Of a stretch of DNA of 64,000 bases, positions 52,818-61,773 are shown in pieces; position 1 is the first letter of the stretch, and each line of letters starts with the position of its first letter. The notes under the pieces were generated by a model. That model searched no databases. It saw only the letters and a program-made list of their open reading frames with translations, and was not told where the DNA came from. Made by a program: the position numbers and the translations under genes. The DNA is from Pseudomonadota bacterium (GTDB lineage: Bacteria > Pseudomonadota > Alphaproteobacteria > Sphingomonadales > Sphingomonadaceae), in contig JAEZCZ010000104.1 of the NCBI GenBank assembly GCA_023433305.1, forward strand, positions 30,282 to 94,281. The letters run 5' to 3'.

Positions 52818-55220
52818 CTAAGCGGCCTCGGCCCGACCCGACAGCGAGCGGCGAAGCTGATCGGCCGGCACCGCGCGCGAGAACAGGAAGCCCTGCAGCA
52901 CGTTGCATCCGGCGCTGCGCAGGAAGTCCTCCTGATCCGACGTTTCGACGCCTTCCGCCGTGACCTGCAGGCCCATCGCGTGCCCGAGGGTGACCACCGC
53001 GGTCACGATCGCGCCCGCGTCGACCGTATGGCCGAGCCCTTGGACGAAGCTCTTGTCGATCTTGATCCGGTCGACCTCGAAGTCGCGCAAATAGCTGAGC
53101 GAGGAGTAGCCCGTCCCGAAATCGTCGAGCGCGATGCGGAAGCCTTCCCGGCGCAGCCGCTTGAGCGCGCCGCGCACCGATTCGTTCTGGTCGAGCACCA
53201 CGCCCTCGGTCACCTCAAACTCGATCTGGTGCGCGCTGACGCCCGCGGCACGAACGATCTGGCAGGTCCGCTCGGCGAATCCCTCGTCGCAGAACTGCAC
53301 CGGTGAAAGGTTCACCGCGATGGTCAGGTTGGGCCACTCCTTGGCCACCTTGCACGCCTCGCTTAGCACCCAGTCGCCCAGGGAGGAGATCAGGCCAGTC
53401 TCCTCGGCCACGGGCACGAAGAGCTGCGGCGCGATCCAGCCGCGCTGGGCGTGTTGCCAGCGCAACAGCGCTTCGAGCCCGGTCACCTTGCCGCCCCGCG
53501 AATCGACGAGCGGCTGGTAATGCACACTGAGCCCGCTCCCGGTGGTGAGCGCTTCGCGCAAGTCGCTTTCGAGCATCGCGCGGAGCTGCACGGTCTCGTC
53601 CATCGATTCGGTGAAGAAGCGATAGCAATCGCGCCCTTCGTCCTTCGCGCGGTACAGCGCGATGTCGGCCTTGCGCATCAGGTCGGTGCGGTCGGTGCCG
53701 CATTCGGGCGCCAGCGCGACGCCGATGCTTACGCCGACGTGCGCTTGGTTGCCGAGCACTTCGAACGGCAGATGGAGGTCCGCCAGGATGCGGTCGAGGA
53801 CGGCCTCGACGCCGTCGGCCAGGTCTTCCTTCTCGAGCAGGATGGCGAACTCGTCGCCGCCCAGCCGCGCTACCGCGTTGGGGCGGATGAGCGCGCGCGA
53901 AAGCCGGTGGGCCACTTCCTGGATCAGGGCATCGCCGGCGAAATGGCCGAAGCGGTCGTTGACGTTCTTGAACCGATCGAGGTCCAGCAGCAGCACCGCC
54001 ATCTCCTCGCCGTGGCGCGCGCGGAGCAGCGACTGTTCGGCATTGTCGTTGAACAGCGCACGGTTCGGGAGGCCGGTCAGCACGTCGTGATAGGCCAGGT
54101 GATGCGCCTGCGCTTCCTTGGCCTTGAGCTCGAGATGGGCCTGCTCCAGCTCGATCAGGTGCTCGTCGTCGCGCTTCATGAGCTTGCGGATCCGAAACGA
54201 CATCAGGAGCACGAGGAGCGCAATCACGCCGAAGACAGCCGCGGCCGGGATCAGCAGCATCCCCACCACCGCCGCGCCAGCCGACATCGGTTTCCAGAAC
54301 ATCGTGGCGAGCGGCACGATCTTGCTGTTGACGCCGTTACCTTCGCCGAGAGGCGCGAAGGCGTCATATCCCATCAATAAGCCGTCGCTGTTCACCAGCG
54401 GCATCGCCACTTCGCCCTCTTGCGGCGTCGTCGAGATGGAGACGCGGGCGTCGGCGAGATAGTTCTGCCGTGAAACGTGCTGCAGGAAATCGTCGTCCAT
54501 GTAGCGCAAGCTGACCAGCACGGGTGTGGGCGTCTTCGGCGAAGCGCCATCGACCACCCGGGTCATCGGCATCACGCTGACGAAAGCCGCGCGATCCCCA
54601 ATCCGCACCAGGTCCGTGGCATGGAGAACGCTCGCGGTCGTCTTATGGCTGGGATACAGCATCATCGGTTCGGAAGAGAAACCCGGGATGGGCGGGAGCT
54701 CCACCGGTGCCGGCGGAGTATCCGGCAGCCGTTCGTTCAGATTGGCGCGTCCGCTTGGACGTTTGATTTTCCCCCGCGCGAGCTGGACGAACCGATCCAC
54801 GGCAGGAGCGACGCGGCCGTAACTGTCGGCCGGTTCGAGCTTGCGTCCGACAGACGCGAAGATCGGCCGGTCTTCGTCGTCGAGAATGTAAGTTTCATGG
54901 ACATTGTGGAGGTCGAACAACCGGGTGCCGATGTTCTCGTCCAACCAGGCTTGGTCAGTATCGGCGGCCGCGGCTTTGCGGACACACTCATCGCACAGGC
55001 CGACCGACTCTTGTGCGAGCGATAAATCGTCGAGGCCGCTCGCGATCGCGCGATAGATCTCAGATTGCTGCCCCAGCATCGACATCGTGTCCGTGCCGCG
55101 TGCAGCGCCGATCAAAGTCCCGCCGCACAGGACGGCCGTGACCAGCAGGATCATCGCGCCCGGCAGAAGCACGCGGCGGCGGAAGCGTTTCTCGAAGTTG
55201 GACTTGAACTCGCGGGCCAT
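52818..55220 (-). CDS. Membrane GGDEF-EAL protein with CHASE4-like sensor
   Basis: An 800-residue inner-membrane protein. Two membrane spans (VLLPGAMILLVTAVLCGGTL near residue 20 and AAVVGMLLIPAAAVFGVIALLVL near 320) enclose a periplasmic CHASE4-like sensor. The cytoplasmic part has an intact diguanylate cyclase site (LGGDEFAILLE) and an intact phosphodiesterase motif set: GLEALLRWQHA (EAL), EFEVTEGVVL, ALDDFGTGYSSL and RIKIDKSFV. Both c-di-GMP synthesis and breakdown are therefore possible; sensing probably sets the balance. It converges on dut with 13 bp between. Confidence 0.93.
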   Translation of the reverse strand: MAREFKSNFEKRFRRRVLLPGAMILLVTAVLCGGTLIGAARGTDTMSMLGQQSEIYRAIASGLDDLSLAQESVGLCDECVRKAAAADTDQAWLDENIGTRLFDLHNVHETYILDDEDRPIFASVGRKLEPADSYGRVAPAVDRFVQLARGKIKRPSGRANLNERLPDTPPAPVELPPIPGFSSEPMMLYPSHKTTASVLHATDLVRIGDRAAFVSVMPMTRVVDGASPKTPTPVLVSLRYMDDDFLQHVSRQNYLADARVSISTTPQEGEVAMPLVNSDGLLMGYDAFAPLGEGNGVNSKIVPLATMFWKPMSAGAAVVGMLLIPAAAVFGVIALLVLLMSFRIRKLMKRDDEHLIELEQAHLELKAKEAQAHHLAYHDVLTGLPNRALFNDNAEQSLLRARHGEEMAVLLLDLDRFKNVNDRFGHFAGDALIQEVAHRLSRALIRPNAVARLGGDEFAILLEKEDLADGVEAVLDRILADLHLPFEVLGNQAHVGVSIGVALAPECGTDRTDLMRKADIALYRAKDEGRDCYRFFTESMDETVQLRAMLESDLREALTTGSGLSVHYQPLVDSRGGKVTGLEALLRWQHAQRGWIAPQLFVPVAEETGLISSLGDWVLSEACKVAKEWPNLTIAVNLSPVQFCDEGFAERTCQIVRAAGVSAHQIEFEVTEGVVLDQNESVRGALKRLRREGFRIALDDFGTGYSSLSYLRDFEVDRIKIDKSFVQGLGHTVDAGAIVTAVVTLGHAMGLQVTAEGVETSDQEDFLRSAGCNVLQGFLFSRAVPADQLRRSLSGRAEAA

Positions 55221-55353
55221 AAGGACGGACTCGTTGACGATCGTCCATGGGCCATGGGCCTTGTCGGCTTACCAACGCGGCGGGGGCGGCTTAAGTAATT
55301 GCGCGGAGAGGGGATTTTTGGTTGCCCGCGAGAGGCAATCGCTCCGGAAACGG

Positions 55354-55386
55354 AAAAGGCGGGCCTCCCGAGAGGAGACCCGCCTT
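55354..55386 (-). terminator. Intrinsic terminator of the DUF4136 lipoprotein gene
   Basis: AAGGCGGGCCTCC (55356-55368) and GGAGACCCGCCTT (55374-55386) form a 13-bp stem with one mismatch; on the minus strand a TTTTCC run follows. It lies 45 bp after the lipoprotein stop codon. Confidence 0.85.
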
Positions 55387-55430
55387 GTCTTCAGCGGCAG
55401 AAGTCCGCCGCCGATGGGTTTGCCGCCGGC

Positions 55431-56129
55431 TTAGCGCCGGGCGCGCTGGTTCTCCGGCGCAACCGAGATTCGCACGGTCTCGCCCGAGTTACCGGGGAAG
55501 CCGGTGAACATCGCCTCGACCAGGTTCGGCACGAGGTACTGCAACCGGTTGGAGGTCGACGCGGCTTGCGCTTCGCCCTCGAACAGCCGCTGGCCGTCGG
55601 ATGCGCGGTCGATCTTCATCTCGATCCCGCTCGTATAGACGGTGTAGCTATAGACCTCGTCGCGGCCGAAGAAGCTGTCGTTCCAGCCCCAGCCCCACGG
55701 GCTGTAGCGGGGGACGTAAGCCACGCGCGGCCCGCGCGGGGTGCGGTACACGACCGGGGAATAGCCATACCACGAGCTGTAGAACGGGTCGCGGAACCCC
55801 GGAACCGAGCGCACGCGCTCACGGCCGTTGTCCACGCCGTAGTCGAAGCGAACGAGCAGCTGCGCGTCGCTCGGGTTGTTGACCGGAGTATAGCCCAGCG
55901 CCGCCATGTGATCCGCCACGAGCTGCGCGTAGTGGCGGAACTCGATGCCGCCGGCCAGCGCCGGATCGTCGGCCATCACGGTGAAGGTCTGCCCGGCCGG
56001 AACCGGCAATTGCGATTCGAACCGCGACACGTCGGCGCGGAACGGGGACGCGCAGGCAGCCAGCCCAGCGAGGGCCAGCGGCACAAGCGCCAGTTTCAGG
56101 CCCCGCGTAATCTTGCTCATTGTGCTCAT
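55431..56129 (-). CDS. DUF4136-domain lipoprotein
   Basis: A 232-residue predicted lipoprotein: LALVPLALAGLAAC gives the lipobox LAAC. The mature domain has RVRSVPGFRDPFYSSWYGYS, a Tyr/Trp/Pro-rich stretch (YSPWGWGWNDSFFGRDEVYS) and ends AMFTGFPGNSGETVRI, which matches the end of the lipoprotein at 25108-25698. DUF4136 proteins are outer-envelope lipoproteins of unknown role. ATG 56127-56129 has GAGAG seven bases before it. A strong terminator follows. The gene is monocistronic. Confidence 0.87.
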   Translation of the reverse strand: MSTMSKITRGLKLALVPLALAGLAACASPFRADVSRFESQLPVPAGQTFTVMADDPALAGGIEFRHYAQLVADHMAALGYTPVNNPSDAQLLVRFDYGVDNGRERVRSVPGFRDPFYSSWYGYSPVVYRTPRGPRVAYVPRYSPWGWGWNDSFFGRDEVYSYTVYTSGIEMKIDRASDGQRLFEGEAQAASTSNRLQYLVPNLVEAMFTGFPGNSGETVRISVAPENQRARR

Positions 56130-56340
56130 CTTAAACTCTCTTCCGAAACTAGGTGCGGAGCCCGCCACTCCCCCTCAACCGGGCGCGAGTCTGCCTTGGA
56201 TAGAGCGTGTCATAACTGGGGCGGGCTGAATAGCCGTTGAACGCAAGCATCGGAAAAAGCGTGGTTTTTCAATGAATGCGCTGCCGACCGATGTCACGAT
56301 CGCACCGGCCGGCAGCGTCATTTGCGCTCCGCGCCTTGGC

Positions 56341-57357
56341 TCAGCCCCTCAGCAGGCCGAGCGCTCGATAGGTCGCGTCCAGCGTGGGCAATGCGATCTC
56401 GCGCGCCCGCGCGGCACCCCGCGCCAGGATGGCGTCGAGCGCTTCGCGATCGTCGAGCAGTCCGGTGAAGCGGGCGGTGATCGGCCGCAAGGTTTCGACC
56501 AGCAGCTCCCCCAGCGCGGGCTTGAACGCGCCGAATCCCTGTCCGCCGAACTCGGACAGCACCTCGGGAACCGACTTGTCGGAAAGCGCCGCGTAGATCG
56601 TCACCAGGTTGAGCGCTTCGGGGCGTCCTGCCAGACCGCCTTCTTCGCTCGGGAGCGGCTCCGGATCGGTCTTGGCTTTCTTGACCTTCTTCATCACCTC
56701 GTCGGGATCGTCCGAGAGGTTGACCCGGCTCATGTCCGAAGGGTCCGACTTGCTCATCTTGGCGGTGCCGTCGCGCAAGCTCATGATCCGCGCCGCCCCC
56801 GGCGGAATGATCGGATCGGGCAGCGTGAAGACCGGCGCGTCTTCTGCGCAGAAATCGTTGTTGAACTTCTGCGCGATGTCGCGCGCCAGCTCGAGGTGCT
56901 GCTTCTGGTCCTCGCCCACCGGCACGTGCGTGGCCTGGTAGAGCAGCACGTCGGCCGCCTGCAGCACCGGATACGTGAACAGCGCCACGCTCGCGCCTTC
57001 GCGGTTCTTTCCGGACTTATCCTTGAACTGCGTCATCCGGTTCAGCCAGCCCATCCGCGCGGTGCCGTTCAGAAGCCATTGCAGCTCGGAGTGGGCCGGC
57101 ACTTGCGCCTGGTTAAACAGGATCGAGCGTTGCGGATCGATGCCGCAGGCGACGAGCGCCGCGGCCATCTCGCGCGTCGCCGACTTCAGCTCGGCGGGGA
57201 CGTGCGGCATCGAGATCGCGTGGAGGTCGGCAAGGAAGAACAGGCACTGGCTGCCCTCTTCCATCGCGTCCTGCATGCGCACCCAGTTGCGGATCGCGCC
57301 TAGGTAATTGCCGAGATGAAGCGAGCCGGTGGGCTGGATGCCGGAGACGATACGCAT
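56341..57357 (-). CDS. trpS: Tryptophan-tRNA ligase
   Basis: A 338-residue class I aminoacyl-tRNA synthetase charging tRNA-Trp. HIGH-type motif GSLHLGNYLGAI, the KMSKS motif in GTAKMSKSDPSDM, and VPVGEDQKQHLELARDIA are intact. ATG 57355-57357 (MRIVSGIQPTG) is the family start; the 34-residue upstream extension is rejected. It lies 190 bp after murJ on the same strand. Confidence 0.97.
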   Translation of the reverse strand: MRIVSGIQPTGSLHLGNYLGAIRNWVRMQDAMEEGSQCLFFLADLHAISMPHVPAELKSATREMAAALVACGIDPQRSILFNQAQVPAHSELQWLLNGTARMGWLNRMTQFKDKSGKNREGASVALFTYPVLQAADVLLYQATHVPVGEDQKQHLELARDIAQKFNNDFCAEDAPVFTLPDPIIPPGAARIMSLRDGTAKMSKSDPSDMSRVNLSDDPDEVMKKVKKAKTDPEPLPSEEGGLAGRPEALNLVTIYAALSDKSVPEVLSEFGGQGFGAFKPALGELLVETLRPITARFTGLLDDREALDAILARGAARAREIALPTLDATYRALGLLRG

Positions 57358-57547
57358 GGTGATGGGCCTTCTTGGTATTCGAACGGTAGAGATGCCCGCG
57401 AGCGGGCAGGGGCGCTCAGGAAGAGACGCGGCTCCGCCATCGCCAGGCCGCCCGGCCACGCGTCGAGAGGCGCGAGCGCTTACGCGGGAGAGGGGCGACT
57501 AGGTTCATCGACGGCGCGCATAACACAATATCGCGGGCGCGGAAGCC

Positions 57548-59137
57548 TTACTCGGATGCGCTCGCCTCGGCGGCCGGGCGCTTGCGGCGCAGCAACGCCA
57601 TCCGTTCGCGGTCGACTGCGCCAATGCCGAAGGCGACGCCGAAATAGACGATAGCCGCGCTCGCCACGAGCACGCCCAACGCGAACAGGCGTTCGAACAG
57701 GCCAGCGGCGTAATAGCCGGCCAGCAGGTCGCGCGCGAACCACAAAGCGGCGCCCATGGCGGCGGCCGCCACGAGCTGGCGCGCAATCCGCAGCAGCAGC
57801 GCTCCGGGCAGGCGGTAATAGCTGCGCCTCGCGAGCACGACGAACAGGTAGCCCGCGTTGATCCAGGCCCCGATCGCGCTTGCGACCGCGACCCCGACCA
57901 CGCCGAACCGGGTCAGGAAGGCCAGGTTGAAGGCGACGAACACCACAAGCGCCGCCGCCGCCGCGTAGACCGGGGTCCGGGTATCCGCGCGCGCGTAGAA
58001 GTTGGGCACGAGCACCTTGACCAGCACATAGGCGGGCAGCCCCATGACGAGGGCGGTCAACACGTTGCCGGTCACGATCGCATCCTCCGGATCGAACCGT
58101 CCACCCTGGAAGATCATCGTCACGAAGGGGATGCCGCAGATCGCCAGCGCTATCGTCGCCGGCAAGGTCAGCAGCATGGCAAGCTCGATCGCGTCGGACT
58201 GCACGCGGTCGGCTCCCTCGCGGTTGCCGCCGCCGACGAACTTCGACAGCGTCGGCAGGATCGCCGTGGACAGCGCGATGCCGATGATCCCGAGCGGCAA
58301 CTGGTTCAGCCGGTCGGCGAAGTTCATGTACGAGACCGAGCCGCTTTCGAGCTGGTTGAGGAAGTAGAGCTGGAGCAGCGTGTTGATCTGGTACGCGCCA
58401 CCGCCGATCGCCGCGGGCAGGGCGATGATGCCGAGCCGCTTCACCTCGGGCGTCAGCCGCGGCCATAGCAGGCGCGGACGGAAGCCTTCGACCCGCACCC
58501 AGATATAGAGCCAGGCGAGCTGCATCACGCCCGCCCCCGTCACCGCCCAGGCGAGCCCGTAGGCGGCCTGCTCGATGGTGGCGCCGGTGGCGATCCAGCG
58601 CTCGCCCGCGAGCAGCGCCACGATCAGCACGACGTTGAGGATGATCGGGAAGCTCGCCCCGGGCGCGAAGCGCGAGACCGAATTGAGCATGCCGGTGAAC
58701 AGCGTGACCAGGCTCACCAGCACGATGTAGGGGAACATGATCCGCGCGAAATCGACGGCGAAATCGAACGTGCCGGGGTCGACCGGCTTGTCGGCCAGCA
58801 GCCAGATTACCCCCGGCATCGCAATCTCGACCAGCGCGGTGAGCGCGATGAGGACAGGCAGGAAGACCGAGAGAACGTCGGCGCTGAACGATCGGGCGGA
58901 TTCGAGTCCGCCCTCTCCATGTAGGCGTTTCGAGAACATCGGCACGAACGCTGCCGAGAACGCGCCCTCGGCGAACAGCCGCCGGAAGACGTTTGGGATG
59001 ATGAACGCCTGGAACCAGGCATCGGTGACGGCATTCGCGCCGAGCACACGCGAGAAGATCATCTCGCGCGCCATTCCGGCGACGCGGCTGACCAAAGTCA
59101 GCCCGCCAATCGTCCCGACGTTCTTGACGAGGCTCAC
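57548..59137 (-). CDS. murJ: Lipid II flippase MurJ
   Basis: A 529-residue inner-membrane protein of the MOP superfamily, starting at GTG, with about 14 spans. N-terminal VGTIGGLTLVSRVAGMARE and FSRVLGANAVTDAWFQAFII, then FRRLFAEGAFSAAFVPMFS, are MurJ hallmarks. It flips lipid II for peptidoglycan assembly. It is 26 bp downstream of secB in the same direction, so the pair is likely co-transcribed; trpS follows. Confidence 0.96.
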   Translation of the reverse strand: MSLVKNVGTIGGLTLVSRVAGMAREMIFSRVLGANAVTDAWFQAFIIPNVFRRLFAEGAFSAAFVPMFSKRLHGEGGLESARSFSADVLSVFLPVLIALTALVEIAMPGVIWLLADKPVDPGTFDFAVDFARIMFPYIVLVSLVTLFTGMLNSVSRFAPGASFPIILNVVLIVALLAGERWIATGATIEQAAYGLAWAVTGAGVMQLAWLYIWVRVEGFRPRLLWPRLTPEVKRLGIIALPAAIGGGAYQINTLLQLYFLNQLESGSVSYMNFADRLNQLPLGIIGIALSTAILPTLSKFVGGGNREGADRVQSDAIELAMLLTLPATIALAICGIPFVTMIFQGGRFDPEDAIVTGNVLTALVMGLPAYVLVKVLVPNFYARADTRTPVYAAAAALVVFVAFNLAFLTRFGVVGVAVASAIGAWINAGYLFVVLARRSYYRLPGALLLRIARQLVAAAAMGAALWFARDLLAGYYAAGLFERLFALGVLVASAAIVYFGVAFGIGAVDRERMALLRRKRPAAEASASE

Positions 59138-59163
59138 GGGGAGAACCTCAGCGGACTATGCCG

Positions 59164-59688
59164 TCAGGCCTCGCCGCCCTGGGGCGAGGCGGTGCCGCCC
59201 GTTTCCTGCGCCTGCCGCTGCGCCAGTTGCTGCATGTAGAGCGCGGTGAAATCGATCGGGTCGAGCAACAGCGGCGCGAAGCCCGCGTCACGCGTGGCGT
59301 CGGCGATCACTCGCCGCGCGAACGGAAACAGGATCCGCGGCGCTTCGGCATAAGTGAAGGCGTGCTTCTGGTCGTCGGGCATGTTGCGCATGCCCACGAG
59401 GCCGCAATAGGAGAGCTCGACGATGTAGGCCGTTCCCTGGCTGCTCTTCGCCGAGACGGAGACCTTCAGCTCGATCTCGCTGATCTCGTCATTGATCGAG
59501 CGCGCGCCGATGTTGAACTGAACGTCGATCTGCGGCTGCTCGGTCCACTGGAAGCTTTCTGGAGCTTTCGGATTCTCGACCGAGAGGTCCTTGATGTATT
59601 GCGACAGCAGGCCCGCCACCGGCTGCGTGTCCGCACCATTGCCGTTCTGGGGATCGAGGTTGGTCAGGACGTCGCCTTCTTCGGCCAT
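59164..59688 (-). CDS. secB: Protein-export chaperone SecB
   Basis: A 174-residue tetrameric chaperone that delivers preproteins to SecA. LSQYIKDLSVENPKAPESFQ, VQFNIGARSINDEISEIELK, YCGLVGMRNMP and APRILFPFARRVIADATRDA are diagnostic. ATG 59686-59688 is preferred over a longer in-frame start that runs into the shared promoter region with the Tim44-like gene. Upstream of murJ. Confidence 0.96.
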   Translation of the reverse strand: MAEEGDVLTNLDPQNGNGADTQPVAGLLSQYIKDLSVENPKAPESFQWTEQPQIDVQFNIGARSINDEISEIELKVSVSAKSSQGTAYIVELSYCGLVGMRNMPDDQKHAFTYAEAPRILFPFARRVIADATRDAGFAPLLLDPIDFTALYMQQLAQRQAQETGGTASPQGGEA

Positions 59689-59927
59689 GATCGATGTGTC
59701 TTTCGCCTTGCGCGGGCGCCCCTGCGCCCCCTGATGTTCGGCGGCGCGCGTAGCACCCGGCCGGGTCCGCCGCAACGTTGCGGCAAAAACAGCACATTCG
59801 CGGGGAGCCGGAACGCCGCACAGGAGTTGTTCATTTGTATTTGGCACCTATTTCGGGCACGATTGCACTTCACCCGGCGCGGAGGCCGCATCAGGGGCCA
59901 CCACCGGAAAGCTCGGGACACGTTGAG

Positions 59928-60584
59928 TTGATTGTCGAAATCGTCATCCTGGCCATGATCGCGGCCTTCCTCGGCCTCAGGCTCTATTCGGTGCTCGGCC
60001 GCCGCGCGGAGCATGAGGAAGAACCGGTGCCGACGCGCTTCGAGCGTAGCGAGGGCGGCAACGCGCCGCGGCCCATCGCCCAGGCCTCGCCCGACCTGCC
60101 GCGCCGCAACCGCGAGATCGCGGAGTTTCCGCCCGCCATCGAGCGCGGCCTGCGTGACATTTCCAACGCGGATCGCCGGTTCGACCTGCTCACTTTCCTC
60201 GAAGGCGCCAAGGCCGCCTACGGCATGGTGCTCGAGGCGTTCTGGCGCGGCGACAAGGAAGAGCTCCGCCAGCTCTGCGACGACGACGTGTACCAGAGCT
60301 TCGCCTCTGCGATCGACGCACGCGAGGCGGCGGGCGAAACGCTCGACAACCGCCTGATCCGCATCGAGGACACGGTGGTCAATTCCGCCAGCCTCGACGG
60401 CCGCACCGCGCGCATCGCGGTGTCGTTCGTCGCCGATATCGCCTCGGTCGTGCGCGACAAGGACGGCAACGTCGTCGCCGGCTCGCTCGACGATGCAATC
60501 GAGAGCCGCGACGTGTGGACCTTCTCGCGCAACGTGGACAGCGCCGATCCGGACTGGTTGCTCGACGAAACCGACGAAGGCTGA
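59928..60584 (+). CDS. Tim44-like domain protein (TimA-type)
   Basis: A 218-residue protein with an N-terminal membrane span (LIVEIVILAMIAAFLGLRLY) and a Tim44-like domain from about residue 75 (FDLLTFLEGAKAAYGMVLEA, FWRGDKEELRQLCDDDVYQ, TARIAVSFVADIASVVRD). Alphaproteobacterial TimA is considered related to the mitochondrial import component Tim44; its bacterial job is unsettled. The TTG at 59928 was chosen since homologues begin right at the membrane span; an ATG at 59955 lies within it. Divergent from secB, upstream of mltA. Confidence 0.87.
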   Translation: MIVEIVILAMIAAFLGLRLYSVLGRRAEHEEEPVPTRFERSEGGNAPRPIAQASPDLPRRNREIAEFPPAIERGLRDISNADRRFDLLTFLEGAKAAYGMVLEAFWRGDKEELRQLCDDDVYQSFASAIDAREAAGETLDNRLIRIEDTVVNSASLDGRTARIAVSFVADIASVVRDKDGNVVAGSLDDAIESRDVWTFSRNVDSADPDWLLDETDEG

Positions 60585-60591
60585 CTCTCTC

Positions 60592-61773
60592 GTGCGGCGG
60601 GGAGGGCAAAAACTCGCCGGTCTCGCCGCGCTTGCCCTGCTCGCCGGTTGCGTTGCGCCGCGCGGTGAGCCGCCGGCGCCGACGCCCACGCCGACCCCCG
60701 CCAACGCAATCGCCGCCGGGCTGCATGCCGGCCCCGAGATCCGCGACTTGCGACTCGGCGCCCCCGATGCCGAAGCCGCGCTGGCGTCGTTCCGCGAGAG
60801 CTGTCCCAAGCTGCTCATTCGCACCGATGCGAGCGGACTGACCCGCACCGAAGACTGGCAACCCGCCTGCGCCGCCGCTGCGACCTGGCCGCAGGGCGAG
60901 GCCCAGCGGTTCTTCGAGAGCCAGTTCGAGGCGGTCACGGTAGGCGACGGCAGCAGCTTCGCGACCGGCTATTTCGAACCCGAGATCGCGGGCAGCCGCG
61001 TGCGTCGCCCGGGCTTCGACACGCCCGTCTATGGCCTCCCGCCCGATCTCGTGCGTGACTGGCCCGCCGACACGCCGCCCGAGCAGCGCACCGGCCGCGC
61101 GCCGCTGGGCCGCTTCGACGAGAGCGGCCAATTCGTTCCCTACTACACCCATGCCGAAATCGCCGACGGCGCGCTCGCCGGGCAGGGGCTGGAGATCGCC
61201 TGGGCGGCCGATCCGATCGAGCTGTTCTTCCTCCAGATCCAGGGCTCCGGCCGGCTCATCAGCCCCGAAGGCGAGGTGATCCGCATCGGCTATGCCGGCC
61301 AGAACGGCCACGGCTACACCGCGATCGGCGCGCTGATGCGCGAGCGCGGTCTGATCGGCGAGGGCACGCCCTATCCCACCTCGATGCAGGGCATCGTGCA
61401 GTACCTGCGCGACCACCCGGAAGAAGGCCGCGCGATCATGCGCGAGAACGAAAGCTGGGTGTTTTTTCGCGAGCTGACCGGCGATGGCCCGCTCGGCGCG
61501 CTCGAGGTGCCCGTGCGCCGCGAAAGCTCGGTCGCCGTCGATCCCAACTTCGTCCCGCTCGGCGCGCCGGTGTTCCTGCAGATGGACCGCAACGAGGCCG
61601 ACGGCCTGTGGATCGCGCAGGACACCGGTGGCGCGATCAAGGGCGCGAACCGCTTCGACACCTTCTGGGGCGCGGGCAAGGATGCCGAGACGATCGCCGG
61701 CGGCATGAGCGCGCGCGGCCAGGCGCTGCTGCTGCTCCCCAAGGGAACGCTCGCCCGCCTCCGCAGCCGATGA
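60592..61773 (+). CDS. mltA: Membrane-bound lytic murein transglycosylase A
   Basis: A 393-residue outer-membrane lipoprotein starting at GTG, with signal LAGLAALALLAGC (lipobox LAGC). The MltA domain contains FATGYFEPEIAGSRVR, ELFFLQIQGSGRLI and IGYAGQNGHGYTAIG; the 3D domain ends with IAQDTGGAIKGANRFDTFWG, holding the catalytic Asp. It cleaves murein with 1,6-anhydro product formation. It starts 7 bp after the Tim44-like gene and overlaps the Smr gene by four bases. Confidence 0.95.
   Translation: MRRGGQKLAGLAALALLAGCVAPRGEPPAPTPTPTPANAIAAGLHAGPEIRDLRLGAPDAEAALASFRESCPKLLIRTDASGLTRTEDWQPACAAAATWPQGEAQRFFESQFEAVTVGDGSSFATGYFEPEIAGSRVRRPGFDTPVYGLPPDLVRDWPADTPPEQRTGRAPLGRFDESGQFVPYYTHAEIADGALAGQGLEIAWAADPIELFFLQIQGSGRLISPEGEVIRIGYAGQNGHGYTAIGALMRERGLIGEGTPYPTSMQGIVQYLRDHPEEGRAIMRENESWVFFRELTGDGPLGALEVPVRRESSVAVDPNFVPLGAPVFLQMDRNEADGLWIAQDTGGAIKGANRFDTFWGAGKDAETIAGGMSARGQALLLLPKGTLARLRSR

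Noticed and set aside
57358..57547. A small gene or regulatory RNA between trpS and murJ.
   Set aside because: Only a short ATGCCCGCGAGCGGGCA hairpin is seen; no promoter, terminator pair or conserved reading frame supports a gene.
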